64,000 bases of DNA, from the NCBI RefSeq assembly GCF_005405245.1, contig NZ_BJDR01000003.1, forward strand, positions 1 to 64,000, in the 5' to 3' direction. Under the pieces are notes generated by a model. The model worked only from the letters and a program-made list of their open reading frames with translations. It made no database searches and was not told where the DNA came from. Of this stretch, positions 1 through 8,597 are shown in pieces (position 1 is the first letter of the stretch; each line of letters opens with the position of its first letter). Both the position numbers and the translations under genes were made by a program. The stretch comes from Enterococcus nangangensis (GTDB lineage: Bacteria; Bacillota; Bacilli; Lactobacillales; Enterococcaceae).

Positions 1-21
1 TTCTAAATCATATTTAGCCAT

Positions 22-74
22 AAAAATAGCGACCTCCAAAAGTTAGATTTTTGGTCTAACTTTTGGGGGTCGCT
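22..74 (-). terminator. Rho-independent terminator after the PadR/DUF1129-like pair
   Basis: A 20-bp stem (28-47 pairs with 55-74, one G-T wobble) with a 7-nt loop is followed on the minus strand by a T-rich run (27-22). It lies just downstream of the gene ending at 102. Confidence 0.85.
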
Positions 75-101
75 TCATAACAGTCATTTGGCATTTTATT
101 T

Positions 102-890
102 TTATTTTTTTAATCGTCGATAACCTAAGAAGAAACTTAAAGCCACACTTACCACCAGTGCAACTACTACAATTACTGCGTGGCTCGTTACCCACAGTTG
201 CCCCAGATAAAATTGTTGAGCACCGCCTAATAACGCCATGACTATCAGGGGCGGGATAAATTCAAAGCTCCCACTTTTTACAGTGATGCCTAGCGCCGCA
301 ATAAAAATAAGCCCCAGTAAACTCAAAGTCATCTTAGGTGTTAAAATAATGACCCAAAATGGCGGTACAACCAAAGGAATCACTATAAATAAGCCAAAAG
401 CCAAAGCAAAAGGCAAGGCGACAATTATTTTAGGTAAAGCGTGATAGACACTACGGGCTAAGAGATAAAGAACAGCGACGATGCCAGCAGCCACCACGAG
501 ACAACTCAAAAAAATATGACCTAAGACCACACCACGACTACTAGCGCTAGCGATTAAACCGACACTAGCAAAAACCAAATAGATACCAATTCCTTGCAAA
601 GCAAAAAGTAGTGTTTTACGCCATGAATTGCCGGAAAGATTGGCTAAAATTTCATCCCCCAGTACTTCAGGTTCTTTCCCTAAGTATTCCACTGCACTAA
701 GGTCATCGCTTTGCGCCGTTAAGACATCAGTCAATAAGTCTAACAATAAATCTTCCAACTCTGCCTCATCTTTAAAAAGCGACCGCAAGCGGAGATACGT
801 TAATAAATCTTCGTAATATTTTTTGTTGGCTGGAGTTAACTGTTCCCGTAATTGATTATTCCGTTGAATTTTATCTGTCGTCTTATTCAT
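102..890 (-). CDS. DUF1129-like multi-pass membrane protein, partner of PadR
   Basis: A 262-residue protein. Residues 1-90 are soluble and helical and resemble the DUF1129 N-terminus: LTPANKKYYEDLL at about residue 18, an acidic leucine-rich stretch, then SAVEYLGKEP. The remainder forms about six hydrophobic membrane segments with a basic C-terminal tail (YRRLKK). The start codon lies 4 nt past the padR stop, with a GGAGAG ribosome site inside padR, so the two are probably translationally coupled. Pairs of a PadR regulator with a membrane protein of this kind are common in Firmicutes and often answer membrane or drug stress. That role is inferred here; the molecular function is unknown. Confidence 0.75.
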   Translation of the reverse strand: MNKTTDKIQRNNQLREQLTPANKKYYEDLLTYLRLRSLFKDEAELEDLLLDLLTDVLTAQSDDLSAVEYLGKEPEVLGDEILANLSGNSWRKTLLFALQGIGIYLVFASVGLIASASSRGVVLGHIFLSCLVVAAGIVAVLYLLARSVYHALPKIIVALPFALAFGLFIVIPLVVPPFWVIILTPKMTLSLLGLIFIAALGITVKSGSFEFIPPLIVMALLGGAQQFYLGQLWVTSHAVIVVVALVVSVALSFFLGYRRLKK

Positions 891-894
891 CTGC

Positions 895-1221
895 TTACTC
901 TCCCATCAAACGCTTGACGCTTGTTGCTAATTGGCGCCATTCTGCTTTAAAAATTTGGCAATGCTCTTGCCCTAAAGTCGTCAATCGAAAATATTTCCGC
1001 TGCGGTCCATCGGCTGAAGCCCGCAACTGGCCAACAATTAATTTTTCTTTTTGCATTTTTAATAGTAAAGGATAAATTGAACCTGGCGCTACTTGGGTCA
1101 AGCCATACGCTGCTAGTTCTTGTTGTAGTTGATAACCGTAGACTTCTTTTTGACTAATAATTAATAAAAGACAGCCTTCTAGCACGCCCTTTAACATTTG
1201 CGAAGAATTTCCTGTTGCCAT
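895..1221 (-). CDS. PadR-family transcriptional regulator
   Basis: A 108-residue winged-helix protein. The pattern LKGVLEGCLLLIISQKEVYG, then GLTQVAPGSIYPLLLKMQKE (recognition helix and wing entry), then PQRKYFRLTTLG is diagnostic of PadR. A strong AGGAGGGG ribosome site precedes the ATG. Two copies of a palindrome related to TATCTTGTATTACAAGATA lie 16-65 bp upstream and probably serve as autoregulatory operators. It is the first gene of a two-gene operon with the membrane protein ending at 102, which suggests it represses that gene until an inducer binds. The inducer cannot be predicted. Confidence 0.92.
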   Translation of the reverse strand: MATGNSSQMLKGVLEGCLLLIISQKEVYGYQLQQELAAYGLTQVAPGSIYPLLLKMQKEKLIVGQLRASADGPQRKYFRLTTLGQEHCQIFKAEWRQLATSVKRLMGE

Positions 1222-1236
1222 CTCACCCCTCCTAAC

Positions 1237-1288
1237 TATCTTGTATTACAAGATACTCCTTTTTCAGTAACTTGTAAAGCAAGATAGC
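1237..1288. promoter_or_regulatory. Two PadR-type operator palindromes
   Basis: Site 1 (1237-1255) is TATCTTGT-ATT-ACAAGATA, a perfect 8-bp inverted repeat. Site 2 (1269-1286) reads on the minus strand TATCTTGC-TTT-ACAAGTT, a near copy. Both lie between the padR start and the divergent promoter, so PadR could repress its own operon and perhaps affect the divergent gene. Confidence 0.65.
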
Positions 1289-1311
1289 TAAAATTCCTTA
1301 AAAAAAATTCG

Positions 1312-1340
1312 TTGACTTTTTTAAACCAATATTTTACACT
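1312..1340 (+). promoter_or_regulatory. Sigma-A promoter of the oxidoreductase gene
   Basis: The -35 box TTGACT (1312-1317) and -10 box TACACT (1335-1340) are separated by 17 bp, about 55 bp before the start codon. Confidence 0.6.
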
Positions 1341-1395
1341 CAAAGCAGTTAATGGTTCTTAAAATTAAACGATAATGAATGGAGTACAAACTAAA

Positions 1396-2405
1396 ATGAC
1401 TGAACAAATGAAAGCAGCAGTAATTGACACCTATAAACAGCCACTACCTACGCTGAAAATGGTTCCTTTACCAGTGATGGGGCCAAACGATGTCCTAGTC
1501 AAAATTATCGCTGCTAGCGTAAATCCCATTGACCTAAAAACCAAAGATGGTGGTTTAAAGATGCTCTTGCCTTATAAATTGCCCTTAATTATGGGAAGCG
1601 ATTTTGCCGGAATTATTACAAAAGTCGGCAGCCAAGTCACTAATTACCAGACAGGAGATCACATTTTCGGCCGGGTGCAAAAGAAACGGATTGGTACCTT
1701 TGCTGAATATCTTGCAGTAGATCAAGGAGACATTGCCTTAATCCCTCAGTCTTTGACTTTTACTGAGGCCGCGGCACTACCTTTAGTGGGATTAACTAGC
1801 TATCAAGCACTCCACGATATTATGAAACTTCGTCAAGGCGATAAAGTCTTGATTCCAGGAGGTTCTGGCGGGATTGGTACGGTGGCCATTCAAATTGCCA
1901 AACAACTAGGAGCTTTTGTCGCTACCACCACTTCAGCTACTAACTTTGAACTTGTCAAATCCCTAGGAGCCGATCTAGTCTTAGATTACCGTACAACAAA
2001 TTTTGCTGAAATTCTTAAGGATTATGATTATGTTTTAGATACTCGTGGGGGGAAAACGCTGGCGGACAAGTTGTGAGTATTGCCGGTTTGCCTAACGCGC
2101 GTTTTGGTCGCGAATATGGCGTTCCTTTATGGAAACGACTGGCCTTTGGTTTTGTCACCCGCAAACTCACTCGACTAGAAAAACAGACTGGTGCTACTTA
2201 CACTTTTTTATTTATGAAGCCTAGTGGTGCTCAACTAGCTACCTTAGGCCAAATGGTGGATGCTGGTACGTTGCGGCCGATTATTGATCGAGTGGTGCCT
2301 TTTGATAACATTGCTGAAGCTCTACATTACTCCCACTCAGGACAAGCCAAAGGAAAAATTATTTTACAAATGGCTGATGATGACCGACAGAAGGCGCTGC
2401 AATGA
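1396..2405 (+). pseudogene. Zinc-independent MDR alcohol dehydrogenase/quinone reductase, broken by a frameshift
   Basis: The N-terminal part (1396-2076) has the MDR GroES-like fold start (PNDVLVKIIAASVNPIDLKT) and the nucleotide-binding motif GGSGGIGTVAIQIAKQLGA. It stops at TGA 2074-2076 soon after DTRGG. The remainder continues in another frame from about 2061 (GGQVVSIAGLPNARFGREYG) to 2405 and completes the C-terminal half. Together they give about 335 residues, close to the normal size of an NADP-dependent oxidoreductase, but roughly ten residues expected between DTRGGKTLAD and PGGQVVSIAG are missing. A ribosome site (GGAG at 1381) favours ATG 1396 over ATG 1375. A GTG overlapping the stop (GTGA, 2073) might allow a separate C-terminal fragment, but I regard the gene as inactive or as a sequencing artefact. 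Confidence 0.8.
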
Positions 2406-2433
2406 CGATTGCGCTTATTCTTTTCAAAGCAGT

Positions 2434-2480
2434 AAAAAAGACAATCAATTTTTGGCGAGGAATTGGTTGTCTTTTGCTAT
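2434..2480. terminator. Bidirectional terminator between converging genes
   Basis: A 15-bp stem (2436-2450 with 2461-2475, one wobble) has A-rich and T-rich flanks on both sides. It serves the oxidoreductase remnant on plus and overlaps the stop of the DJ-1 family gene on minus. Confidence 0.8.
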
Positions 2481-3154
2481 TTCAGTTTTTCAATCAGTAG
2501 ACGCGCCACGGCTTTCACGGAAAAAGGATTTTGGCCGGTTAACAATTGACCATCCGCTGCCGCAAATTCACTGTAAAAGCGTTTTTTGATAAAGTGAGCA
2601 CCACGGGCTGTTGCTACTTGCTGATTCAAGAAAGGCACAACTTTCTTTTTACCTGCTAAAATTTCTTCAGCGGTAGTAAAGCCGGTAATTTGCTTGCCAG
2701 CAATTAAGTACTGTCCTTCCGCATCTTTAATATTCAACAGGCCGGCAATGCCATGACAAACAGAAGTCAGATACCCCCCATTGTGGTAGATAGTTAAAGC
2801 AATTTGTTGTAGTGCAGAATTATCAGGAAAGTCCCACATCACCCCATGACCGCCCGTATAATAAATCGCAGCATAATCGGCGGGCTGCACTTCATCAGGT
2901 CGTAACGTGTGGATCAAGGCGCGCTCCACAAAATCAGCATTCTCATAGACTTGCATAATGCTTGCATCGGTATACTTCATACTCCGTGGATCGATAGGCA
3001 CGAAGCCCCCTTTAGGACTGACATAATCCACCGCAATCCCCGCTTTTTCTAGCTCGGCCACAAATTCGGCAGCTTCTCCTAACCACAAGCCGGTGGGTTC
3101 GTTGGTGCCTTGGTAACGCGTAACGTTCGTTTCCACCACTAATACCTTTTTCAT
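2477..3154 (-). CDS. DJ-1/PfpI (Hsp31-like) type 1 glutamine amidotransferase-domain protein
   Basis: A 225-residue cytoplasmic protein of the DJ-1/PfpI superfamily. The nucleophile-elbow cysteine is Cys133 in SVCHG, followed by His134. Glu27 in GLWLGE matches the conserved acidic residue, and GGHG (101-104) lies in the active site. Length and the segment FLNQQVATARGAHF fit the Hsp31-like subgroup, whose members act as chaperones, methylglyoxal-degrading enzymes or deglycases. The exact activity cannot be assigned. It is a single gene with its own AAAGGAGT ribosome site and is flanked by terminators. Confidence 0.88.
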   Translation of the reverse strand: MKKVLVVETNVTRYQGTNEPTGLWLGEAAEFVAELEKAGIAVDYVSPKGGFVPIDPRSMKYTDASIMQVYENADFVERALIHTLRPDEVQPADYAAIYYTGGHGVMWDFPDNSALQQIALTIYHNGGYLTSVCHGIAGLLNIKDAEGQYLIAGKQITGFTTAEEILAGKKKVVPFLNQQVATARGAHFIKKRFYSEFAAADGQLLTGQNPFSVKAVARLLIEKLK

Positions 3155-3236
3155 AATTTTACTCCTTTATCTTTTTTTGTTTATATTTTTAAACCATTAA
3201 ACCATCCTCGCAAATTTTTGTCAATCATTTCGCTAC

Positions 3237-3270
3237 AAAAAAAGCGATGGACTGCATCTTAGTCCACCGC
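3237..3270 (-). terminator. Rho-independent terminator of the DUF1801 gene
   Basis: A 10-bp stem (3244-3253 with 3261-3270, one wobble) is followed on minus by seven T residues (3243-3237). The stem overlaps the stop codon of the gene. Confidence 0.85.
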
Positions 3271-3735
3271 ACGGCTAGTATTCTTGTTTGCTTTTTGTTG
3301 CTGATATTTTTCATATTGGCTACACCACTGCGTTACGGAAATTTTCGCTAACAGTTGGCCAATTAATTCATAAGGAATCTGTTGGGGGTTAGTAAAGCGT
3401 AGACAACTCTTGCCTAAATTTAATTTTGTAGGAACTTGTTGAACATACTCTTCTTTAAACCAAGCTAGTAGGGCTGGATTTCCCAGTAAACCCAGATGAT
3501 AAAGGGCCAAGTGTCTTTTTTGGACGCCGATAGAAACAAAGGGGAGCGGTTCGTTTGTCCGGTTCAAGTAACCGGCCGGATAAATACTCAAGGGTACCAC
3601 AAAAGTGGGCATGCCATATTGCAGTACCAATTGAAAGCCCGCTGGCAAATGTTCTTCTGCAACTTTTTTTAACGCAAAATAACTGGCCCGCCATTTTTCA
3701 GGAATTTGTGCTTCGTATTCAATAATGGTGTCCAT
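3259..3735 (-). CDS. DUF1801 (YdhG-like) domain protein
   Basis: The 158-residue product carries the DUF1801/YdhG fold: an N-terminal helix of the IPEKWRASYFALKKVAEE type, the strand pair LQYGMPTFVVP, then PFVSIGVQKRHLALYHLG. Family function is unknown, though the fold is related to small iron-chaperone-like proteins. ATG 3735 is chosen because a GGAGG box sits 8 nt before it. The frame extends to a TTG at 3750, but that would place the ribosome site inside the coding sequence. Monocistronic with its own terminator. Confidence 0.82.
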   Translation of the reverse strand: MDTIIEYEAQIPEKWRASYFALKKVAEEHLPAGFQLVLQYGMPTFVVPLSIYPAGYLNRTNEPLPFVSIGVQKRHLALYHLGLLGNPALLAWFKEEYVQQVPTKLNLGKSCLRFTNPQQIPYELIGQLLAKISVTQWCSQYEKYQQQKANKNTSRAVD

Positions 3736-3802
3736 CCATTTTACCTCCAAGTTTTTCTTTATTTTAACATAGCACCTGACTAAAACTTTGGCATTCAGCC
3801 TA

Positions 3803-3838
3803 GAAAAAAAGACTGCGAAGAAAAATTCTCCACAGTCT
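3803..3838 (-). terminator. Rho-independent terminator of leuS
   Basis: On minus a GACTGTGGAGAA/TTCTTCGCAGTC hairpin (3811-3837) is followed by seven T residues, 10 nt after the leuS stop. Confidence 0.8.
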
Positions 3839-3846
3839 ACAAATCT

Positions 3847-6360
3847 TTAGTTTGCTACCACGTTGACTAATTTATCAGGCACCGCGATAATTTTACGAAT
3901 AGTTTTGTCCGCAATATAGGGCGCAATTTGTTCATTGGTTTTAGCTAAGGCGGCTAATTCGTCTTTACTTAGCCCCACTGGCACCGTCATTTTCCCCCGC
4001 ACTTTGCCGTTAACTTGGAAAACAATTTCAATTTCTGCTTCCACTAACTTTTCGGCATCATATGTTGGCCACGGTACATAAGCAAGGGTTTCTTGATTGC
4101 CTAAAATAGCCCATAGTTCTTCTCCTAAATGTGGCGCAACTGGCGCTAACAATTGGACGAACCCTTCAAAGTATGCATAAGGTAAAGCTTCCGCTTTGTT
4201 GGCCTCATTCACGAAGACCATCAATTGGGAAATTGCCGTATTGAAATGTAAGTTCTCGTAGTTTTCCGTTACTTTTTTAACAGTTTGGTGATATACCTTG
4301 GTTAAATGATCGTCGTTGAAAGTAGTGATCCGATCCCGCATCTTGCCATTTTCATCGACGATTAAGCGCCAAACGCGGTCTAAGAACTTCCGTGCGCCTT
4401 CCAGACCATTTTCGTTCCATGGAATGGAAGCGTCTAAAGGTCCCATAAACATTTCGTAAAGTCGTAAAGTGTCAGCGCCGTAGTGTTCCACCACATCGTC
4501 AGGGTTGACGACGTTTTTCAAAGATTTACTCATTTTCGCTGGTGTCTCTTCCAATACTTCACCAGTTTCGGTGCTGACCCAAGCGCCGTCGCGTTTTTCT
4601 ACTAAGTTCGTCGCCACTAGTGCCCCGCGGTGGTCGCGGAAACTTTGCCCTAAAATCATTCCTTGGTTAAATAATTTTTGGAAAGGTTCTTTGGTCGGCA
4701 CGACACCTAAATCGTACAAGAATTTATGCCAGAAACGAGCATAAAGTAAATGCAAGACGGCGTGTTCCGCGCCCCCCATATAAATATCCACTGGCAACCA
4801 GCGTTTTAATTTTTCAGGGTCGGCTAAGGCTTTTTTATTGTGGGGATCAATGTAACGAATATAATACCAAGAGCTCCCCGCCCATTGTGGCATGGTGTTG
4901 GTTTCCCGCCGACCTTTTTTACCGGTCACCGGATCTACCACGTTAATCCAATCAGCAATGTTGGCTAATGGGGATTCCCCTGTGCCGGAAGGTTTGATAT
5001 TTTCCGTCCGTGGTAAAATCAAAGGCAACTCTTCTGCTGGCACGGTAGTTGTGGTGCCATCTTCCCAATGAATAATGGGAATCGGTTCACCCCAATAACG
5101 TTGACGAGAGAACAACCAGTCCCGCAAACGATACGAAACTTCCTGGTGACCGACGCCTTTTTCTGTTAACCAAGCGATGATTTTCTCAATCGCTTCCGTT
5201 TTATTTAAACCATCTAAAAAGCCAGAATTAATATGGACACCATCTTCAGTGAAGGCTTCTTTTGCTACATCGCCGCCAGCTAAAACGGGCACGATTTCTA
5301 AATTAAATTGTTTAGCAAAATCATAGTCCCGCGTATCGTGGGCAGGTACGGCCATGATGGCCCCTGTGCCGTAACTAGCTAATACATAATCGGCAATCCA
5401 AATGGGAATTTCTTTGCCATTCACCGGATTAATAGCATAAGCACCAGTGAAGACTCCCGTTTTTTCTTTCGCTAAGTCGGTCCGATTTAAGTCGGATTTT
5501 TTCTCTGCTTGTTGCACGTAGTCTAAGACCGCGCTAGTTTGCTCTGCCGTCATAATTTCTTTGACTAACGGTAACTCTGGTGCTAAAACTGCATAGGTCG
5601 CACCGAATAAAGTATCGGGCCGTGTCGTAAACACTTCAAAGTCATAATCACTGTTGGCTACTTTAAACGTAACTTTTGCCCCGACGGAACGACCAATCCA
5701 GTTCCGTTGCATATCTTTAATACTTTCGGGCCAATCTAAATCTTCTAAGTCTTCCAATAAACGGTCGGCATAAGCGGTAATTTTTAACATCCATTGGCGC
5801 ATTGGTTTACGCACGACATCGTAACCCCCGCGTTCGCTCTTACCGTCGATAACTTCTTCATTGGCAATCACGGTGCCTAATTCCGGGACCCAGTTGACGG
5901 GAACTTCGGCTTCATAGGCCAATCCTTTTTCGTAAAGCTTGGTAAAAATCCATTGCGTCCATTTGTAATACTCCGGGTCGGTAGTATTGATTTCCCGATT
6001 CCAATCGTAACTAAACCCTAAGGAATTAATTTGCCGTTTAAAAGTGGCGATGTTTTTATTCGTAAAGTCCGCTGGATTGTGGCCAGTGTTTAAGGCATAT
6101 TGTTCTGCAGGCAAGCCAAAAGCGTCCCAGCCCATGGGATGTAAAACGTTAAACCCTTGGGAACGTTTCATCCGCGCTAAAATATCTGTCGCCGTGTAAC
6201 CTTCAGGATGTCCCACGTGCAACCCTTGACCAGATGGATAAGGAAACATATCCAAGGCGTAAAATTTTGGTTTATCTAGTTCATCATGGGTGTTAAAGGT
6301 ATGGTTTTTCGCCCAATATTTTTGCCACTTGCTTTCAATTGCTTTGTGATCGTAATTCAT
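3847..6360 (-). CDS. leuS: Leucyl-tRNA synthetase
   Basis: An 837-residue class I aminoacyl-tRNA synthetase charging tRNA-Leu. The HIGH-type signature is HVGH (48-51) and KMSKS lies at about residue 608. The LeuRS editing domain sits between them ([17 protein letters not shown], then [19 protein letters not shown]). The C-terminal anticodon-binding and tail domains are complete (ending [10 protein letters not shown]). Length is normal for bacterial LeuRS. It is expressed from its own promoter through a T-box leader (6383-6600), so transcription should rise when tRNA-Leu is uncharged. A strong AAAGGAG lies just before the ATG. Confidence 0.99.
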   Translation of the reverse strand: MNYDHKAIESKWQKYWAKNHTFNTHDELDKPKFYALDMFPYPSGQGLHVGHPEGYTATDILARMKRSQGFNVLHPMGWDAFGLPAEQYALNTGHNPADFTNKNIATFKRQINSLGFSYDWNREINTTDPEYYKWTQWIFTKLYEKGLAYEAEVPVNWVPELGTVIANEEVIDGKSERGGYDVVRKPMRQWMLKITAYADRLLEDLEDLDWPESIKDMQRNWIGRSVGAKVTFKVANSDYDFEVFTTRPDTLFGATYAVLAPELPLVKEIMTAEQTSAVLDYVQQAEKKSDLNRTDLAKEKTGVFTGAYAINPVNGKEIPIWIADYVLASYGTGAIMAVPAHDTRDYDFAKQFNLEIVPVLAGGDVAKEAFTEDGVHINSGFLDGLNKTEAIEKIIAWLTEKGVGHQEVSYRLRDWLFSRQRYWGEPIPIIHWEDGTTTTVPAEELPLILPRTENIKPSGTGESPLANIADWINVVDPVTGKKGRRETNTMPQWAGSSWYYIRYIDPHNKKALADPEKLKRWLPVDIYMGGAEHAVLHLLYARFWHKFLYDLGVVPTKEPFQKLFNQGMILGQSFRDHRGALVATNLVEKRDGAWVSTETGEVLEETPAKMSKSLKNVVNPDDVVEHYGADTLRLYEMFMGPLDASIPWNENGLEGARKFLDRVWRLIVDENGKMRDRITTFNDDHLTKVYHQTVKKVTENYENLHFNTAISQLMVFVNEANKAEALPYAYFEGFVQLLAPVAPHLGEELWAILGNQETLAYVPWPTYDAEKLVEAEIEIVFQVNGKVRGKMTVPVGLSKDELAALAKTNEQIAPYIADKTIRKIIAVPDKLVNVVAN

Positions 6361-6382
6361 GAAACTTTTGCTCCTTTCAAAA

Positions 6383-6600
6383 ATAAAACGCCCTATAGCC
6401 TCAGCTATAGGACGTAAATCTACGTGGTACCACCTAATTTTACGGAAAAGTTTCCGCCTTTAAGACTTGTAACGAAAGTCAGTCGAACTGTTCTCACAGT
6501 TATTCTCCAAGGCGAGTTCAGAGCTTGACCTACGCGTTTTCACCCACCACGCGCTCGCTACAAGGGCAGTCCTCTTACTATTCCTCTTCTTCGTAAGCCT
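6383..6600 (-). promoter_or_regulatory. T-box leader of leuS, specifier probably CUC (Leu)
   Basis: The conserved antiterminator bulge AGGTGGTACCACG is at 6435-6423. It is followed by the terminator hairpin (6414-6388, arms CCTATAGC/GCTATAGG) and a T-run. Upstream, in the stem I region, GAA-CTC-GCC places a leucine codon CTC (plus-strand 6514-6516) where the specifier is expected. The gene controlled is leuS, which agrees. The exact stem I borders were not folded by computation. Confidence 0.93.
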
Positions 6601-6629
6601 ATCCTAACAAATAATTTTTTAAAAGACAA
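6601..6629 (-). promoter_or_regulatory. Promoter of the leuS T-box transcript
   Basis: On minus the -35 box TTGTCT (6629-6624) and -10 box TAGGAT (6606-6601) are 17 bp apart, just upstream of the T-box. The stop of the autolysin gene is only 10 bp further upstream and no clear terminator separates them. Confidence 0.65.
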
Positions 6630-6638
6630 GCTTTAAAA

Positions 6639-8222
6639 CTATTTTACGCGTAAAGTTTGATTCAAGTAAATGGTGTCATTACTCAAATTATTCCAGCTCT
6701 TTAATTGAGCGACACTAGTGTTGTGCTTTTGGGCGATGCTCCATAAAGTATCACCTTTCACCACTTTGTAGTTCGTTGTAGCGCTGGTACTCCCTGTATT
6801 GGCGTTAGGGGTATTGCTCACTGTGCCACTACTTACTTTTAATACTTGGCCAGGATGAATCATATCGCTAGTTAAGTTATTCAAACTCTTTAACTGTGCT
6901 ACGGTTAGCCCATGGTTGTATGCAATGCGCCATAAACCATCGCCAGCTTTGACGGTGTAAGTCTTAGCCGAGGTACTTGGCGTACTTGGGCTTGGTGTCG
7001 TACTAGTGCTACCACCGTTGTTGCCGGCATTGTTACTAGTGCTCCCGCCTGTACTTCCACCTGTGTTACTCCCCGTGGAAGCTCCTGCTGTTTGGCCGAC
7101 AATTAATTTTTGATTCAAGTAAATCGTATCACTGGTTAAATTATTCCAACTCTTAATTTGAGCCACCGTCACACCATATTTTTGGGCTAAGTGCCAAAGG
7201 GTATCGCCTTTGGCTACTGTATGAGTGGTGGCACTTGGAATAGTTGGTGTTGTTGTCCCGCCAGTGCTGCCACCGTTGTTATTATTGTTGTTTGCGTTGT
7301 TGGAATTATTTGTGTTGTTGCCTGAGTTGCTGCCACTAGCTGTGTAACCCACAATCAATTTTTGATTTGGGAAAATTAAATCGCTAGTTAAATTATTCCA
7401 GCTTTTAATTTGCGCTACCGTGGTGCCATTATTTTGTGCAATACGCCATAAACCCTCACCACTTTTAACCGTATAATAAATGGCTGTGCCGCTAGTTGAG
7501 CTCCCTGTGCTGCCACCAGTATTATTACCAGTATTGTTGTTATGATCCACGTCAGTAGGTTGACCAGAACTTGGTGTATCATATTGTGTCAAATTGTACG
7601 TAGCAATTAAATTATTCAACTTCACGTTGTAACTTGGATCAGTAGCATAACGACCGGTTAAGTAAGCTGTCGCTTGTTGATAGTTAGTGGTATTGCTCTT
7701 CCAAGCACCAGCATAAAAATACGTACCTGCTGTAAAGGAGGTATTCTTCAACAAGCGCGCATTGTCTTGGAAACTTTCGTAATAAGAAGGATATTTCCGA
7801 AAAGCCGCTTGAATCGTTACCCATTGACCATTTAAATATTCACTCGTAGTCATGCTTACACTTTGACCGTTATAATTGCCTTTAATCCCAAATAAGTTAT
7901 AGTTTGGCGCACTCCCTAAAGAAGAAGTTCCCCAACCGCTTTCTAAAATGGCTTGGGCGATCATCACGGAAGCGTAAAGGTCATTTTCATCCGCACACTT
8001 GGCTGCATGACTAGCTACCATCGCGATAAAATTTTGTTGGTTCGTAGCACTGTAACTGCTGGAAGCTGCTGCTACTTTAGGCGTAGGCATTAACCCTACA
8101 GCAATACCAGAAAGAGCTAAAGCAGAAGTGGTCAAAGCCGCGCCTCGTTTAGCACGCGCGTATTGTAACTTCTTCTGGGCAGCTTTACGTTTAACTTTTC
8201 GGGGCGTAAAATTTGTCTTCAT
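6639..8222 (-). CDS. Secreted GH73 N-acetylglucosaminidase autolysin with four LysM repeats
   Basis: A 527-residue secreted peptidoglycan hydrolase. Residues 1-53 form a long basic signal peptide (hydrophobic core 28-45, likely cleavage after VAAA). Residues about 60-215 are a GH73 glucosaminidase domain with catalytic Glu94 in AILESGWG and the NYNLFGIKG motif. Four LysM cell-wall-binding modules follow, at about 247-292, 335-379, 420-465 and 483-527, joined by Ser/Thr/Asn/Gly-rich linkers. The layout matches enterococcal muramidase-2/AtlA-type autolysins used in daughter-cell separation. Upstream there is a TATAAT -10 box and, further away, a WalR-like repeat. LysM number varies between relatives. 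Confidence 0.93.
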   Translation of the reverse strand: MKTNFTPRKVKRKAAQKKLQYARAKRGAALTTSALALSGIAVGLMPTPKVAAASSSYSATNQQNFIAMVASHAAKCADENDLYASVMIAQAILESGWGTSSLGSAPNYNLFGIKGNYNGQSVSMTTSEYLNGQWVTIQAAFRKYPSYYESFQDNARLLKNTSFTAGTYFYAGAWKSNTTNYQQATAYLTGRYATDPSYNVKLNNLIATYNLTQYDTPSSGQPTDVDHNNNTGNNTGGSTGSSTSGTAIYYTVKSGEGLWRIAQNNGTTVAQIKSWNNLTSDLIFPNQKLIVGYTASGSNSGNNTNNSNNANNNNNNGGSTGGTTTPTIPSATTHTVAKGDTLWHLAQKYGVTVAQIKSWNNLTSDTIYLNQKLIVGQTAGASTGSNTGGSTGGSTSNNAGNNGGSTSTTPSPSTPSTSAKTYTVKAGDGLWRIAYNHGLTVAQLKSLNNLTSDMIHPGQVLKVSSGTVSNTPNANTGSTSATTNYKVVKGDTLWSIAQKHNTSVAQLKSWNNLSNDTIYLNQTLRVK

Positions 8223-8282
8223 ACTTATCTCCTAGTTTTTTCATAATGTTATTTTAGCGAAAATTGCCGATACTTAATTATA
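8223..8282 (-). promoter_or_regulatory. Candidate promoter (-10) and leader of the autolysin gene
   Basis: A perfect TATAAT on minus at 8282-8277 lies about 55 bp before the autolysin start codon. The -35 is weak (TTTAAG at 17 bp), which suggests dependence on an activator. The 375-bp divergent gap 8223-8597 holds regulatory sites only; I see no gene in it. Confidence 0.5.
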
Positions 8283-8437
8283 CCTTCTTTTAAGAAATTC
8301 TTAAAGAATACATCAGGGGAACAGCGCATATTTAACCCCCTTGTAACATTGACAAAAAGTACGTTATTTCGTGCTTACAAAACGCCGTCTTCTAAGGCTT
8401 CAGTCCTAACGCTTTATTTTTGATGGACTACTGTTTC

Positions 8438-8454
8438 ATTACAGCAAAGTTACA
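8438..8454 (-). promoter_or_regulatory. WalR-like box in the autolysin upstream region
   Basis: The minus-strand sequence TGTAAC-TTTGC-TGTAAT matches the WalR (YycF) direct repeat TGT(A/T)A(A/T/C)-N5-TGT(A/T)A(A/T/C). WalR regulates autolysins in related bacteria. The site lies about 155 bp from the apparent -10 box, so its use is uncertain. Confidence 0.45.
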
Positions 8455-8480
8455 GTGCTTGTTTGTTCCCCTTTTTGTTC

Positions 8481-8517
8481 CTGCGACTTTAGTCTGAGGG
8501 CCGTCTTTACCTTAGAC
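8481..8517 (+). promoter_or_regulatory. LiaR/CesR-like stress box upstream of the HAAS-DUF4097 operon
   Basis: On minus 8498-8481 reads CTCAGAC-TAAA-GTCGCAG, close to the palindromic CesR/LiaR-type box of Lactobacillales. A second related element (GTCTTTACCTTAGAC, 8503-8517) follows at once. Together they lie 20-55 bp upstream of the -35 box. The assignment is by motif resemblance only. Confidence 0.4.
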
Positions 8518-8536
8518 TGATTTTGACTAGAAGTGC

Positions 8537-8565
8537 TTGAAATCTTCACCTTTTCTTCATATAGT
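8537..8565 (+). promoter_or_regulatory. Promoter of the HAAS-DUF4097 operon
   Basis: TTGAAA (8537-8542) and TATAGT (8560-8565) are separated by 17 bp, 32 bp before the start codon at 8598. Confidence 0.7.
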
Positions 8566-8597
8566 AAAGTTACAAAAACGAATTGAAGGAGTCCGCC

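Noticed and set aside
6700-7520. Regularly spaced similar sequences that might suggest a CRISPR-like or other repeat array
   Set aside because: They are the codons of the four LysM modules (about 220-260 bp apart) and translate to related protein repeats.
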